Shown here: in pieces, positions 34,349 through 43,265 of the stretch | Layout: each line of letters starts with the position of its first letter | How positions within the stretch are numbered: position 1 is the stretch's first letter | DNA from: Paenibacillus doosanensis | GTDB lineage: Bacteria > Bacillota > Bacilli > Paenibacillales > NBRC-103111 | NCBI RefSeq assembly: GCF_025060755.1 | Contig: NZ_JANYUY010000058.1 | Span: forward strand, 1 to 47,162 | Length of the DNA stretch: 47,162 nt | Direction: 5' to 3' | Made by a program: the position numbers and the translations under genes | The notes under the pieces: model-generated | The model's database searches: none | Seen by the model: only the letters and a program-made list of their open reading frames with translations | What the model was told of the DNA's origin: nothing

Positions 34349-35062
34349 TTATTGGTCCTCCCAGGAGTTGGATTTTAAAAATTTACGGCAGATGACGTAT
34401 TTGGAATTGGACTGCCGGATCAAGCCTTCATTTTGGATCGCGGTGCGAATGTACTCGGGCAAATATTCGTCATACTTGACCTCGAATACGATGATCGGCT
34501 GATCAAAGGCGTTGACCGTCGCGAGCTCGGGATTAAACAGATCGACGGAATGAAGCCCCGTCTTGAGCTGCTTGTCGAAGGTGAGTCTGACATTGCCCGA
34601 CTCGGCTACGTACGCTTCCCGTACATAATCGACGATCACTTTGGGACGCAGCAGCTTCTGTTTCATTTCCCGGTACACTTCGTGCAGGAGAGGCTTCTCC
34701 GGAAGGTTCAGCGGCTCGTAACGGCCCGCCACAATCGCATCGGCCATTTCCCGGGTCAGAGGCTCCTTCAGCTTGGAGATGTAATCGTTGAATTTGATCT
34801 TCTTCTCCATGTGAATGATTTTGTCGGAAAAATTGTAAATCCGTATCCGGTATTTCTCGCGGTCCCGGACGCCGCCTAGCTTCTCGTGGAGCGCTTTGTT
34901 GTCGATATCGTCGAAATACAAGCTGCGAATATGGTATTCGCCGGTTTCACCGCTATGTTTGTCCTGCTTCAGCAGATGTCTGAACCGCAGCCGCAGCACA
35001 TTGTATTGGTGATAATTAACGTAATATTTCAACTCATGTCTGAATTTTAAATTCGGTATCAT
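34349..35062 (-). CDS. VTC domain protein (polyphosphate polymerase-like)
   Basis: 237-residue VTC domain protein. In yeast the homologous Vtc4 domain forms a tunnel enzyme that makes polyphosphate from ATP. Basic and acidic tunnel-type residues are visible in RHELKYYVN, RSLYFDD, KYRIRIYN, MEKKIKFND, PKVIVDYVREAY and IIVFEVKYDEYLP. No membrane segment, so it would act in the cytosol next to DUF4956. ATG at 35062 chosen because GAGGTG is 6 bases upstream. First gene of the three-gene operon. Enzymatic activity inferred from family only. Confidence 0.9.
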   Translation of the reverse strand: MIPNLKFRHELKYYVNYHQYNVLRLRFRHLLKQDKHSGETGEYHIRSLYFDDIDNKALHEKLGGVRDREKYRIRIYNFSDKIIHMEKKIKFNDYISKLKEPLTREMADAIVAGRYEPLNLPEKPLLHEVYREMKQKLLRPKVIVDYVREAYVAESGNVRLTFDKQLKTGLHSVDLFNPELATVNAFDQPIIVFEVKYDEYLPEYIRTAIQNEGLIRQSNSKYVICRKFLKSNSWEDQ

Positions 35063-35277
35063 AGGGAGCACCTCGCTTTCTTGTTGCTTGATCGATCTTT
35101 ACAATTACTTTACAATACGTACCTAAACGTTCCCTTAGCGGACACTGAATGAGCGCTGAAAGTTTGCAAGCGCCGTAAGCGGACGAGCCGCCCGCTGAAT
35201 TTTGACTTTTACAAGCCGAATGGCTAAGCTGGTTAACAACGGAAAAGGGCAGGATGGAGGGCAAGGAGGTACGAGAT

Positions 35278-36534
35278 ATGCCGGATAAAAAAAGCTGCCT
35301 GCTGTGGGGGCTGCTGATCGTATGCGTAGCCGTGTTCGGAGGGTTGGAGCTGTGGAAAGCGAGAGGAGGAAGCCAGGGAGCGGCGGCCGGTTCTCCGCTG
35401 GAGCCGAAAGCGATCGTCACAACGTTCAAAACCGATGCGGCAACGAGCCGCGCGATCACTTGGCAAACCAAGGACAGTCAGGCTGCGTCCGTCGTCCAAT
35501 GGGTGAAGGGTGGCAAGGCCGATGTTACTGCGGTTAAAGGCACGACGGACACGGTCCGAAACGGGAGCGGAGAGAAGCAAGGCGTGCACAAAGCGAATAT
35601 CACCGGACTTGAACCGGATACGGAATATACGTATCGCGTGGGCAGCGGAGAAGCGGGAGGCTGGAGCGATCCGGCTGTGTTCCGGACGGCGCCGGCCGAT
35701 GCCGATGAAGTGACATTCCTCGATGTGGCCGACTCACAGGGAGAGACGGAGGAAGATTTCGCCGTTTGGGGACAGACGCTGGACAAAGCGTTCGAATTAT
35801 TTGGCGATGCCCGTTTTATCGTCCATAACGGGGATTTGACGGAGCAGCCCGAGGATGCGGGGGCATGGGATGCCTTCTTCGGCAAGGCGCAAGCATGGCT
35901 TGACCGTATCCCGCTAATGCCGGTAACGGGCAATCATGATGAAATCGATAAGAATGCGGATGCGTTCGTGCAGCATTTTAACGTGCCGGACAACGGCGCC
36001 GAAGGCTCGATTCCAGGCACGACGTATTCGTTCGATTACGGGCCTGTTCATATCGCCGTCATGAACACGGAGTCGAATGTGAAGGCGCAGGCCGAATGGC
36101 TGCGCGCCGATTTGCGGGGGACTAACAAGGAATGGCTTATCGTCGCTTTGCACCGCGGTCCTTACGGCGGCAATCAGGATGAAGCGATTGTGAAGCGCTG
36201 GGTGCCTGTTTTTGACGAATTCGGGGTCGATCTCGTGCTGCAGGGACATAATCATGAATATTCCCGTTCTTACCCATTGAAGGGCGACGCCATTGTTCAG
36301 CCGGGCGAAGGGACGGTCTATGTCGTGCCGAATACGGCCGGGCCCAAATTGAATAAGAAAAAGGAGGACCGCTTCTATCATCAGGTTCATTTTCAGAATG
36401 AAAGGCAAATGTTCGCCGGCATCCGCATTCAAGGCGATACGCTGACGTACCGAGCCTATGATATCGACGGCAGGAAGCTGGATGAGTTCGAATTGAAGCA
36501 TTCGGGGGATAAAAGGCGAAAACCCGCCGAATGA
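35278..36534 (+). CDS. Exported metallophosphoesterase (purple acid phosphatase-like)
   Basis: 418-residue phosphatase anchored by an N-terminal helix (about 8-24). A fibronectin/PAP N-terminal domain (about 40-145, KANITGLEPDTEYTYRVG) precedes the calcineurin-type catalytic domain (about 145-400) with metal ligands in LDVADSQGE, VHNGDLTE, TGNHDE, ALHRGPYGG and QGHNHEYSRS. It likely releases phosphate outside the cell. ATG at 35278 with AAGGAGGT 7 bases upstream. Divergent from the VTC operon, with a 215-base gap in which I saw no PhoP-box pattern. Confidence 0.92.
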   Translation: MPDKKSCLLWGLLIVCVAVFGGLELWKARGGSQGAAAGSPLEPKAIVTTFKTDAATSRAITWQTKDSQAASVVQWVKGGKADVTAVKGTTDTVRNGSGEKQGVHKANITGLEPDTEYTYRVGSGEAGGWSDPAVFRTAPADADEVTFLDVADSQGETEEDFAVWGQTLDKAFELFGDARFIVHNGDLTEQPEDAGAWDAFFGKAQAWLDRIPLMPVTGNHDEIDKNADAFVQHFNVPDNGAEGSIPGTTYSFDYGPVHIAVMNTESNVKAQAEWLRADLRGTNKEWLIVALHRGPYGGNQDEAIVKRWVPVFDEFGVDLVLQGHNHEYSRSYPLKGDAIVQPGEGTVYVVPNTAGPKLNKKKEDRFYHQVHFQNERQMFAGIRIQGDTLTYRAYDIDGRKLDEFELKHSGDKRRKPAE

Positions 36535-36544
36535 CGGGTTTTCG
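36517..36544. terminator. Bidirectional terminator
   Basis: 10-bp stem CGAAAACCCG / CGGGTTTTCG with an 8-base loop, overlapping the phosphoesterase stop; a T-rich tail follows on the minus-strand side for the convergent SEC-C gene. Confidence 0.75.
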
Positions 36545-36570
36545 AGCCGAGAGGATAAATAAGCATGCGG

Positions 36571-37779
36571 CTAGCTTCCGCAGCATTTTTTGTGTTTTTT
36601 GCCGCTGCCGCACGGACAAGGATCGTTGCGGCCGACTTTTTTGCGGGTTGCGAAGCTGATCACATCCGCTTTGCCGGCCGGGCCGCTAGCTGCGGGAACT
36701 CTCTGCTGAGCGGACAGCTCCGTCGGATAATACCCTTTAAGCGCCCATTGTCTCGTGTGATTGTGCAGTCTGACGATATGGTCCATAATCGCTTTGACCA
36801 TTTCCAGGTCCTTTATTTCCAGCTGGTGCTGCAAAAAGTTAAACAGCTGGTTCGGCGTTTGGCCGATCCGGATTGCATAGACGCATTCGTCGATCAAGTG
36901 CGCGGCTTCCTCCCGCGACATCGAGTAACAGCGGTCGATTAGTTCTACGAACGCTTGATAGCTGGGATTGGCATCGACAAAGTTGGGCTCGCCTGCGGCG
37001 ATCAGCTCGTCTTTGGTGAACGGACGGAAGGGCACCTCGCTGCGAAGAGCGTGCTCTTCCTTCACCTTGGCCGGATCGAAGACGCGAATATTGGAGAAGC
37101 CTTCGGCTCCTTGCTTGATTTCTTCATAAAATGAGATCGAATCGAAAATAACGTCCAAATATTCCTTCAGCCGCGGCGACTCTCCGGTATGCTCCTCAAG
37201 CAGCTTCTCCAAGCTGCCGAGATCCAGCGTACCGTAGTAAAACAGCAGACCCTGAGTCAGCTTGATCCATTCCGTATTTCTGCGGCTGGCCTCCCGGTAA
37301 GAGGAAAGCTCGAGCGCGCGATACGCCTCCAGCACTTCCTGCGGCATGACCAGCGTCTTTTCTCCGTTCCAGGTTCCCGTGAAAATAAGACCCCGTTCCT
37401 TGAAATATTGAAGCTGTTTCGTTCCAAGCGGCAGGTAAGCGCGGCCATCATTGGCGGCAAGATACTGCATCACTTGATGACGCGTCTCGTCCCATGCAGC
37501 AAGCAGATTTGGCAGCAGAGCCGGAATCTGCTCGGACAGCTTGTCGCACAAATCCTGTTTCTTCAGCGAGCTGGCGCCTTTAATGTCCAGATTGACCCGA
37601 ATGGCGGTAAGATCCGCCTTGGTCAGCGTCGCCAGATGGTCGGCCAAACGAAGCGGAACCTCAATGGGGCTCCAGCGCTTTTCTTCTTCCTTGGCTTCCG
37701 CGATTTCCTGTGTTTCTTTCAATTTTCCCAAAGCATTCAACAGCATTTTCTGATCTTTTGCGCTCAGATGCTTGTCCAA
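36571..37779 (-). CDS. SEC-C motif protein
   Basis: 402-residue soluble, mainly helical protein ending in a SEC-C zinc-binding motif (residues about 383-402: [19 protein letters not shown]), as at the C-terminus of SecA. The N-terminal region (about 60-100) resembles a SAP/Rho-like helical unit ([25 protein letters not shown]). Such proteins are poorly characterised; binding of ribosomes or SecB-like partners is known only for SecA itself. TTG start with AAAGGATGAG upstream. Confidence 0.85.
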   Translation of the reverse strand: MDKHLSAKDQKMLLNALGKLKETQEIAEAKEEEKRWSPIEVPLRLADHLATLTKADLTAIRVNLDIKGASSLKKQDLCDKLSEQIPALLPNLLAAWDETRHQVMQYLAANDGRAYLPLGTKQLQYFKERGLIFTGTWNGEKTLVMPQEVLEAYRALELSSYREASRRNTEWIKLTQGLLFYYGTLDLGSLEKLLEEHTGESPRLKEYLDVIFDSISFYEEIKQGAEGFSNIRVFDPAKVKEEHALRSEVPFRPFTKDELIAAGEPNFVDANPSYQAFVELIDRCYSMSREEAAHLIDECVYAIRIGQTPNQLFNFLQHQLEIKDLEMVKAIMDHIVRLHNHTRQWALKGYYPTELSAQQRVPAASGPAGKADVISFATRKKVGRNDPCPCGSGKKHKKCCGS

Positions 37780-38203
37780 AATTTTCTCATCCTTTCTGAG
37801 CAGGTAAAAGCCCCATCCTCATAGGAGTGACGGGTTACATCATCATGAAAGTTAGTATATCCCAATGTCTTGCAAAAATGAGCCAACGGCTCCGCCCGCA
37901 TTTTTATCCCTAAATATAGTATAACGAAATCGCCAATATGTAAAATCGACCTATTTCAACAGCGTTCAACGTTGGGTAAACGATGCTCGGTATTCGGTGG
38001 CAGAGCCTCAATTTCTTACTGCCGTTAATTCCGGTACAACCGGGCGCTTTAGTGACATTCCTTACTATTTTGAGCTGAATTAGTATATTTATCCTATAAA
38101 AGCTATAGGCACATGATACTATGGAAGCGCCGCGAAAGCGCATAGTATGATAAACGTATTGTCCGATATGTGGAGAACTTTCATAGCCGTTAGGGGGAGC
38201 AGG
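37780..38203. other. AT-rich intergenic region with hairpins
   Basis: No gene. Contains a small GAGCC-AAC-GGCTC hairpin (37880-37892) followed by T on the minus strand, CCTATA-AAAGC-TATAGG (38093-38109), and ATACTATG / CATAGTAT (38116-38123, 38141-38148) around an inner GCGC pair. The last two lie 55-110 bases before the DUF1963 start and may be operator or leader structures. Confidence 0.45.
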
Positions 38204-39091
38204 ATGAATTTGAACGAACATCAACGTCATCGCTTGGAGCAGCTGATCCGGGAGCATCAATTCGAGCATGCTTTGCCGTACTTGCTGGAGCACACGCGGC
38301 AAGGAATCCGCTGCTCCAAAGCCGGACGGGCCGGCGAGGCGCAGCTATGCGCTTCAAGGATCGGGGGAGATCCCGATCTTCCTCCCGAGGCGGAGTGGCC
38401 GCTGACCAAAGACGGCGTACCGATGACTTTTATAGCGCAGCTGAATTTGCAGGAGCTCGCGAAGGCCGATGAAGCCTCGCTGCTGCCGGCAAGCGGGATG
38501 CTGTATTTTTTCGTGGGCGTGGACGAGCCGGCGTATGACATTGAGCATCGCGTGCTCTTTTCCGCGGGAGAAGAGCTGGCTTCGGCTGCCTGCCGCCGCT
38601 CTCCGGAGACGACTGCGCTTGAGGAGACTTACTCCGGGTACAGGCTGGAGCCGAGAGCTACGCTGGAGCCGCCCAATTACGCTTATGTCGATTACGAGCA
38701 GGTCGAAAGCGAAACGGCGGATTACGGGGATTACGAAGAGCTGGGCTGGGCAATTACGGAAAGCCGAAGCGGGGATGTCGCCCGGTTATTCGGTTATCCG
38801 GACGGACAGCATGACGACAGCGAATATCAAGCGGCCCTCATGCTGCTGACAGGCCAGCATTACGATTACAGCAAAGCGCGGGCGCTTGAGCGAATCACCG
38901 CTCAGCTGGGCGGGGACGAGCACCGAGCGAAGCGGGAAATCGAGGATACTTTAATGCTTCTTGAAGTCGAGTCGGATAACGAGATCGGATTTTGCTGGTG
39001 GGACGCCGGCGTGCTTCATTTTTTTATCCGCAAGGAGGACTTGCTGGCCGGACGTTTTGACCGTACCTATTGTTCGTTATATTCAAGCTGA
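38204..39091 (+). CDS. DUF1963 (YwqG-like) protein
   Basis: 295-residue protein of the DUF1963 family (YwqG), function unknown. Family features: SRIGGDPDLPPEAEWPLTKDGVPMTFIAQLNLQEL (Gly-Gly-xPxLP core), GMLYFFVG, then a Trp-rich end with GFCWWDAGVLHFFIRKEDLLAGRFDR. ATG 38204 selected by GGGGGAG 6 bases upstream. DUF1963 genes are often found near SUKH/immunity-type genes, but nothing here proves that role. Confidence 0.88.
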   Translation: MNLNEHQRHRLEQLIREHQFEHALPYLLEHTRQGIRCSKAGRAGEAQLCASRIGGDPDLPPEAEWPLTKDGVPMTFIAQLNLQELAKADEASLLPASGMLYFFVGVDEPAYDIEHRVLFSAGEELASAACRRSPETTALEETYSGYRLEPRATLEPPNYAYVDYEQVESETADYGDYEELGWAITESRSGDVARLFGYPDGQHDDSEYQAALMLLTGQHYDYSKARALERITAQLGGDEHRAKREIEDTLMLLEVESDNEIGFCWWDAGVLHFFIRKEDLLAGRFDRTYCSLYSS

Positions 39092-39108
39092 CAAAAGAAA
39101 ACGCATGA

Positions 39109-39408
39109 ATGGAGGAGAGAGCGCTGGATACGCAGGAACTGCTTGACGAGGAAAAAGAGTTCGGGTTTGCAAGGGTTTATTCGGTTGAACTGAAATTTAA
39201 GGAGCGGCCTCGGCTGGATCGGAAGCTGCTGTATGCGAACATGGAACGTTACACAGGCAAACTGGAGCAGCCGGGGAGACAGGAGTCTGAAGCGAAGCTC
39301 GCCGTATGGGAAGCGAATGAAGAAGCGGGCAAGGATTTGCTGCATTTCTTTCATCTAAACTACAATGTCATTACCAGGAAGGGGACATGCCTGCCCAAAC
39401 CAGTTTGA
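39109..39408 (+). CDS. N-terminal part of a DUF4261-type protein (frameshifted)
   Basis: Encodes about 90 residues (FGFARVYSVELKFKERPRLD to FFHLNYNVITRKG) and then leaves the family frame, ending in TCLPKPV. The next frame starts with MPAQTSLTDT, the expected continuation. One extra G in the GGGG run at 39381-39384 would fuse the two into one protein of about 308 residues. The start is uncertain: ATG 39109 overlaps the GGAGGAG site, and CTG 39124 would be better spaced. It follows the DUF1963 gene by 17 bases. Confidence 0.7.
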   Translation: MEERALDTQELLDEEKEFGFARVYSVELKFKERPRLDRKLLYANMERYTGKLEQPGRQESEAKLAVWEANEEAGKDLLHFFHLNYNVITRKGTCLPKPV

Positions 39409-40034
39409 CGGATACGGAGCATCGCCCGGTTTCGGAATATGCGACGGCCATTCAGCAAGCCTGGCATTGGGGGGAAGCGGAGCAGACGCTGCAGGAATGC
39501 CGCCACTCGCTGCTGCTCATCGATATGATGGCATCCGGACTCGAGCCGAAATCGAGGCTGGAGCTGTTTACCGGCGCGCTGCGGGCCGTATTGGAGACCG
39601 CTCCGTGCGATGCGCTCTATTTCCGTGAAAGCGATAAGCTGGTTGAGCCCGGGGCATACCTAGCCGCTATTGAACAGGGAGCCGGCTTGTATGGAGCCAT
39701 GAACGTTCGCTTCTACAATGTAAAAGGAACGGGAAGCGACCGCCATGAAGGCTTGATGGATACGATCGGGCTGGCCGCTCTCGGCATTCCGGACGTCCAG
39801 TGCCATTTCTACGACCTTGCACCGAACGAAGTGGCCGGGGTTTTGACGGATATCGGGTATTACTTGTTTAACCAAGGCGATGTGATCAGCGATGGGGAGA
39901 CGATCGGCTTTACCGAGGATATGCGCTGGCGCTGCGAGCATCAATATGCTCTGGCTGCCCCGCGGCGCGTCGTCATCGATCTCGATCCGGGCGAGCCTCA
40001 TTATGCGGGAAGACAGGGAAGCGGGGAAGAATAA
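39387..40034 (+). CDS. DUF4261 protein, C-terminal main part
   Basis: 215 residues matching the DUF4261 domain: TAIQQAWHWGEAEQTLQECRHSLLLIDMMASGL, APCDALYFRESDKLVEP, NVRFYNVKGT and DTIGLAALGIPDVQCHFYDL. Function of the family unknown. AGGAAGGGG directly before ATG 39387 could allow independent or coupled translation, so the locus may still make this part. Alternatively a -1 frameshift or sequencing error joins it to 39109-39408. Confidence 0.8.
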   Translation: MPAQTSLTDTEHRPVSEYATAIQQAWHWGEAEQTLQECRHSLLLIDMMASGLEPKSRLELFTGALRAVLETAPCDALYFRESDKLVEPGAYLAAIEQGAGLYGAMNVRFYNVKGTGSDRHEGLMDTIGLAALGIPDVQCHFYDLAPNEVAGVLTDIGYYLFNQGDVISDGETIGFTEDMRWRCEHQYALAAPRRVVIDLDPGEPHYAGRQGSGEE

Positions 40035-40047
40035 TCGTAAATGAAGC

Positions 40048-40085
40048 AGCAGCCTATCCTCGACCAAGGATGGGCTGCTTTTTTC
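40048..40085 (+). terminator. Intrinsic terminator
   Basis: 13-bp stem AGCAGCCTATCCT / AGGATGGGCTGCT with one wobble, 6-base loop, followed by TTTTTT. Confidence 0.93.
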
Positions 40086-40191
40086 TCATCTATTTATACG
40101 CGGCGGGGGACAGACGGACGGCGTACCAATTGAAGCATACTTTGATAATAATGTGCAATAATATAAATATTAACAATCGATAGGATTACAT

Positions 40192-40645
40192 ATGGTACCG
40201 CAAAGAGTAAGCCTGTTAACTCTAGGAGCATGGAATTTACCGAAGCTTAGAAGCTTTTATCGGCAACTGGGACGGACAGAGGGGAAAACGAGTTCCGGTA
40301 CTTATGCCATCTTCAATACCGTAGGCGTCATTCTCACTGTGTTTCCGATTGAAGGAGCTTGCTAAGGATGCAGGTGTTGAAATACTTTTGGAAACCGATA
40401 CATTTTGCGGAGTCACCTTTGCTATCAATGTAGATACGCCCGAACAAGTAGATTCCACCATTGAAACAATAGGGCTCACAGGCGCTCAAATACTCCAGGA
40501 ACCTGGCGACGCCTTCTGGGTGGGAGAAATCGCCTATTTTGCCGATCCGGAAAATAACTTTTGGGAAATGGCTTAGAATCCGAACTCCGTCTTTGACGAA
40601 CGAGGAGCTAGGATTGGTTTTTGTGGAACGTATAGCTCGATTTAG
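40192..40645 (+). pseudogene. Glyoxalase/VOC family pseudogene
   Basis: Frame 1 gives MVPQRVSLLTLGAWNLPKLRSFYRQLG and on to LTVFPIEGAC-stop; frame 2 continues with LAKDAGVEILLETDT, NVDTPEQVDSTIETI and FADPENNFWEMA-stop. Removing one G near 40351 gives FPIEELAKDAG, the family sequence. A second lesion turns the expected Trp (TGG) after EMA into TAG at 40574, since NPNSVFDERGARIGF follows in frame. Two independent lesions make it dead. Confidence 0.85.
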
Positions 40646-40810
40646 GACAACGAGACAGTCGTGCCTCGGATACCCCAGGTACTCTTACTTGCAGATGACC
40701 GCTCGTCGCTACGTTCCTTATAAATCAATGAGATTTGTGGTACTACCTTTATGCCCTGCGCGGCTATAAAAACTGAAGACTTGCGTACAGCTTATTACCA
40801 ATAATCGTGA

Positions 40811-40931
40811 TTAGGATCGGCTGCTTTGAAGGCGGCTGGCGTTGCCTGCGATAGGCTTCACGGTTTATTTGCTTACGTCCGGAAACCGCAGCTTGCACGC
40901 GGAGATATTGATCGATTATTTGTGAACTCCT
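40811..40931 (+). pseudogene. 3' fragment of an inositol-monophosphatase-like gene
   Basis: GGATCGGCTGCT, GTTGCCTGCG, TTTATTTGCTTACG and GAGATATTG occur in the same order as in 46766-46976 of the pseudogene at the window end. About 116 bases are missing between CTTACG and the CCGGAAACC/CCGGGAACC block. Translated: IGSAALKAAGVACDRLHGLFAY. Confidence 0.85.
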
Positions 40932-41042
40932 CGCACATGGCAGGGAAAGGGGAGTTGCTTTCCTTGCATTTACTTGAACCAATGAAACACGATTATGTAA
41001 AACCAGCCGTTCTTCTTTAAGAAGAGCGACTGATTCTACGTA

Positions 41043-41217
41043 CGGTTTTGTTTGATAATCAGCTCCATCTTGCTCGATCTTGAAATGAATGACATCCAGA
41101 AACACCATAGGCGGCCGGATGTAGATGGCGGTTATGGCATTCTTTCATGACGTGCATAATTATTGGTGATATTAGAAATCAGCATCGGAGACACCTCAAT
41201 CCCATACAGGTTTTGAG
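41043..41217 (-). mobile_element. IS256-type transposase remnant
   Basis: On the complement, LYGIEVSPMLISNITN and, in another frame, MVFLDVIHFKIEQDG correspond to two adjacent conserved parts of IS256-family transposases (LYGVEVSP-LISKIT and YPIV-LDAIH-KVR-DG as I recall them). Frame breaks and lack of ends show it is dead. Confidence 0.7.
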
Positions 41218-41315
41218 GCCCTTTAATGAACGAAGCTTGTCGTTTTCATAGATAGGATCTTTGATTACCACATAATTCGCTAGTTGGATAATCGGCGTTC
41301 AGCCAATATACGATA
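41218..41315 (-). pseudogene. Inverted 5' fragment of an inositol-monophosphatase-like gene
   Basis: The complement aligns with 46410-46500: ATATTGGCTGAACGCCG against ATGTTAGCCGAATCGCCG, then CCTATC-ATG and ACGACAAGCTTCGTTCA shared. It lies in the opposite orientation to the 3' fragment at 40811, with the IS256 remnant between them. Confidence 0.75.
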
Positions 41316-41336
41316 TTTCTGAAAGAATTTCGTTAA

Positions 41337-43232
41337 TTAATTTGATTTAATCAATTGCAGTACAGTTTGGGGTTCCAGATTCGCTTGTGCCAGCATTGCT
41401 TCAGCAGCCTGTGAGAGGATATTATTTTTCGAGAATTCTATCATCTCTCTTGCCATATCAACATCTCTGATACGAGATTCAGCTGATGCCAAATTGCTTT
41501 CATAATTCAAGAGATTATTTTGTATATGTTCCAGACGGTTTTGATATGCTCCAAATCTTGAACGTTCTTGAGAAACGGTTTTTAAAGCCCGATCAATTTT
41601 CACAAACGTCGATTCAGCATCTTGACGTGTTGAAAGATCAATATTATCGATACCAAGAGCAGCTGTTCTAACATCTGTTAAGTCAAATTCAAAAGTATCG
41701 CCCGAATTAGCACCGACTTGTAAATTTAACGAAGCTCCGCTTTTTATATCACCATAAATATTTAGATTTGTTATAGTATAGCTATTACCATTCATCTCTC
41801 TTTCAAATCTTAGCATACCTTGATCATTAACTGCTTTGATGCCTGCATTGACAGTATTCAACTCCTTATTTAGGGCATTAATAAAAGTAGTGGATGTATA
41901 TGAACCAGCTGTTATAGTGACCGTTTTTTTTAATGAACCATCAACAGTGAACTCCCAAATATTGGACCTTTCATCTATTGTTAATCCATTTGTGATATCA
42001 ACATTCGTTTTAAGATAGCTTTTGGTAAGGGGAGCCCAAGTATCACCTTTATTAGCGGATCGCAAGAATAATGGGTTTAGCGCATTCCCGGAAACCAATT
42101 GAATAGCATTTTTGTCGGAACTGAGATTATGTTTAAGAGTTAAAATATAGTGCTTATTCCCGATATTCGGGCTAGTATTTACGCCTATTGAAGTAGATGA
42201 GATCGAAGCAGTAATATTAGCTCCTACGTTTGTTAACTGTTTATTTAACTCAGTGATTAGATCATCTCTGCTATAAGAGCCTGCGGAAAGGACGATTGTC
42301 TTGTCTATCCCCATGTCTTTTAAGTTGAGCGTATCATTATCACCCGATATAACAGTATACCCTACAGAAAAGTCTGCTTCCCTTCCCCAAACTTCGTAAT
42401 GATCCCCAAATTTATAGCCTTCTTCTTGTGCAAATATCTCATTAAAAGCAGTTCCTTCGACTTCGATTGTATGATTTCCGGCAACTGTACTTGATAGCAA
42501 TGTTCTCATATGAGTGTCATCCCAGGAGCCGTACACATCAGTTAATTCTAGTTGTGCACCTGCTGCCAACAGTTTGGAATTTATATCATTGTATAGAGCA
42601 GTAGTTGAGCCGTTATAGATCCCGGCAGCAATAGTAATTGAGTAGGAATTACCGTCAACCTTTACAGTCAGCCCATCGTTTACACCAGCAGTTATTTCTA
42701 TCCCTGCTGCCTCATGAATATTAGAGCTATTTCCAATTAAACATGAACTGGGAAGGGAACTGACGTTTGTTCCTGTATAGATTGTATTACTAAGCGAATC
42801 AAATGGACTTCTTGAAACATTTAAAAGATGTATCCCATTAAAATGAGTATTGTTTGCAATAGTATTTATTCCCTCTTTGATCATCTCTACTTCATCTTGA
42901 ATCATACCTCTATCAGAATCAGTAAGAGTACCGTTGGCAGCCAGTACAGCAAGTTCTTTTAATCTGATTAGGGCAGGATCTTGAATAGTTCCTAATGCAC
43001 TATCAGTCGTTTGAATTAAAGAGATGCCATCCTGTACATTACGACTTGCTTGACTCAATCCTCTTATTTGTGCCCTCAATTTTTCGGAAATAGCTAACCC
43101 TGCTGCATCATCCGACGCCATATTAATACGCAATCCAGAAGATAGCTTTTTTAATGTATTTCCAGTAGTTTTGATGTTCTTATTTAATCTATTTAATGTA
43201 TTTAGCGTAGATAAATTGTGTGCAATTTTCAT
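41337..43232 (-). CDS. hag: Large flagellin
   Basis: Filament protein of 631 residues. Conserved D0/D1 ends: N-terminal about 1-140 (NTLNRLNKNIKTTGNTLKKLSSGLRIN and ASDDAAGLAISEKL) and C-terminal about 545-631 (SRFGAYQNRLEHIQNNL, ESRIRDVDMAREMIEFSKNNIL). The middle, about 150-540, is a long variable surface region with two similar TITAGSYTSTTFINALNKEL-type repeats (compare VLSAGSYSRDDLITELNKQL and TIAAGIYNGSTTALYNDI). Typical Bacillus flagellins have 270-400 residues. No other flagellar gene is nearby; AT-rich composition unlike the core genes suggests transfer. ATG with GGAGGAACA upstream; a sigma-D-like promoter precedes it. Confidence 0.93.
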   Translation of the reverse strand: MKIAHNLSTLNTLNRLNKNIKTTGNTLKKLSSGLRINMASDDAAGLAISEKLRAQIRGLSQASRNVQDGISLIQTTDSALGTIQDPALIRLKELAVLAANGTLTDSDRGMIQDEVEMIKEGINTIANNTHFNGIHLLNVSRSPFDSLSNTIYTGTNVSSLPSSCLIGNSSNIHEAAGIEITAGVNDGLTVKVDGNSYSITIAAGIYNGSTTALYNDINSKLLAAGAQLELTDVYGSWDDTHMRTLLSSTVAGNHTIEVEGTAFNEIFAQEEGYKFGDHYEVWGREADFSVGYTVISGDNDTLNLKDMGIDKTIVLSAGSYSRDDLITELNKQLTNVGANITASISSTSIGVNTSPNIGNKHYILTLKHNLSSDKNAIQLVSGNALNPLFLRSANKGDTWAPLTKSYLKTNVDITNGLTIDERSNIWEFTVDGSLKKTVTITAGSYTSTTFINALNKELNTVNAGIKAVNDQGMLRFEREMNGNSYTITNLNIYGDIKSGASLNLQVGANSGDTFEFDLTDVRTAALGIDNIDLSTRQDAESTFVKIDRALKTVSQERSRFGAYQNRLEHIQNNLLNYESNLASAESRIRDVDMAREMIEFSKNNILSQAAEAMLAQANLEPQTVLQLIKSN

Positions 43233-43265
43233 TGTTCCTCCAAAACGTATCCTACCTAAGATTAG

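Larger units (their letters stand above)
40646..41336. other. Decayed region with gene and transposase fragments
   Basis: Apart from the inositol-monophosphatase-like and IS256 fragments listed separately, 40646-40810 has nothing I can identify. No intact gene in 690 bases. Confidence 0.6.
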
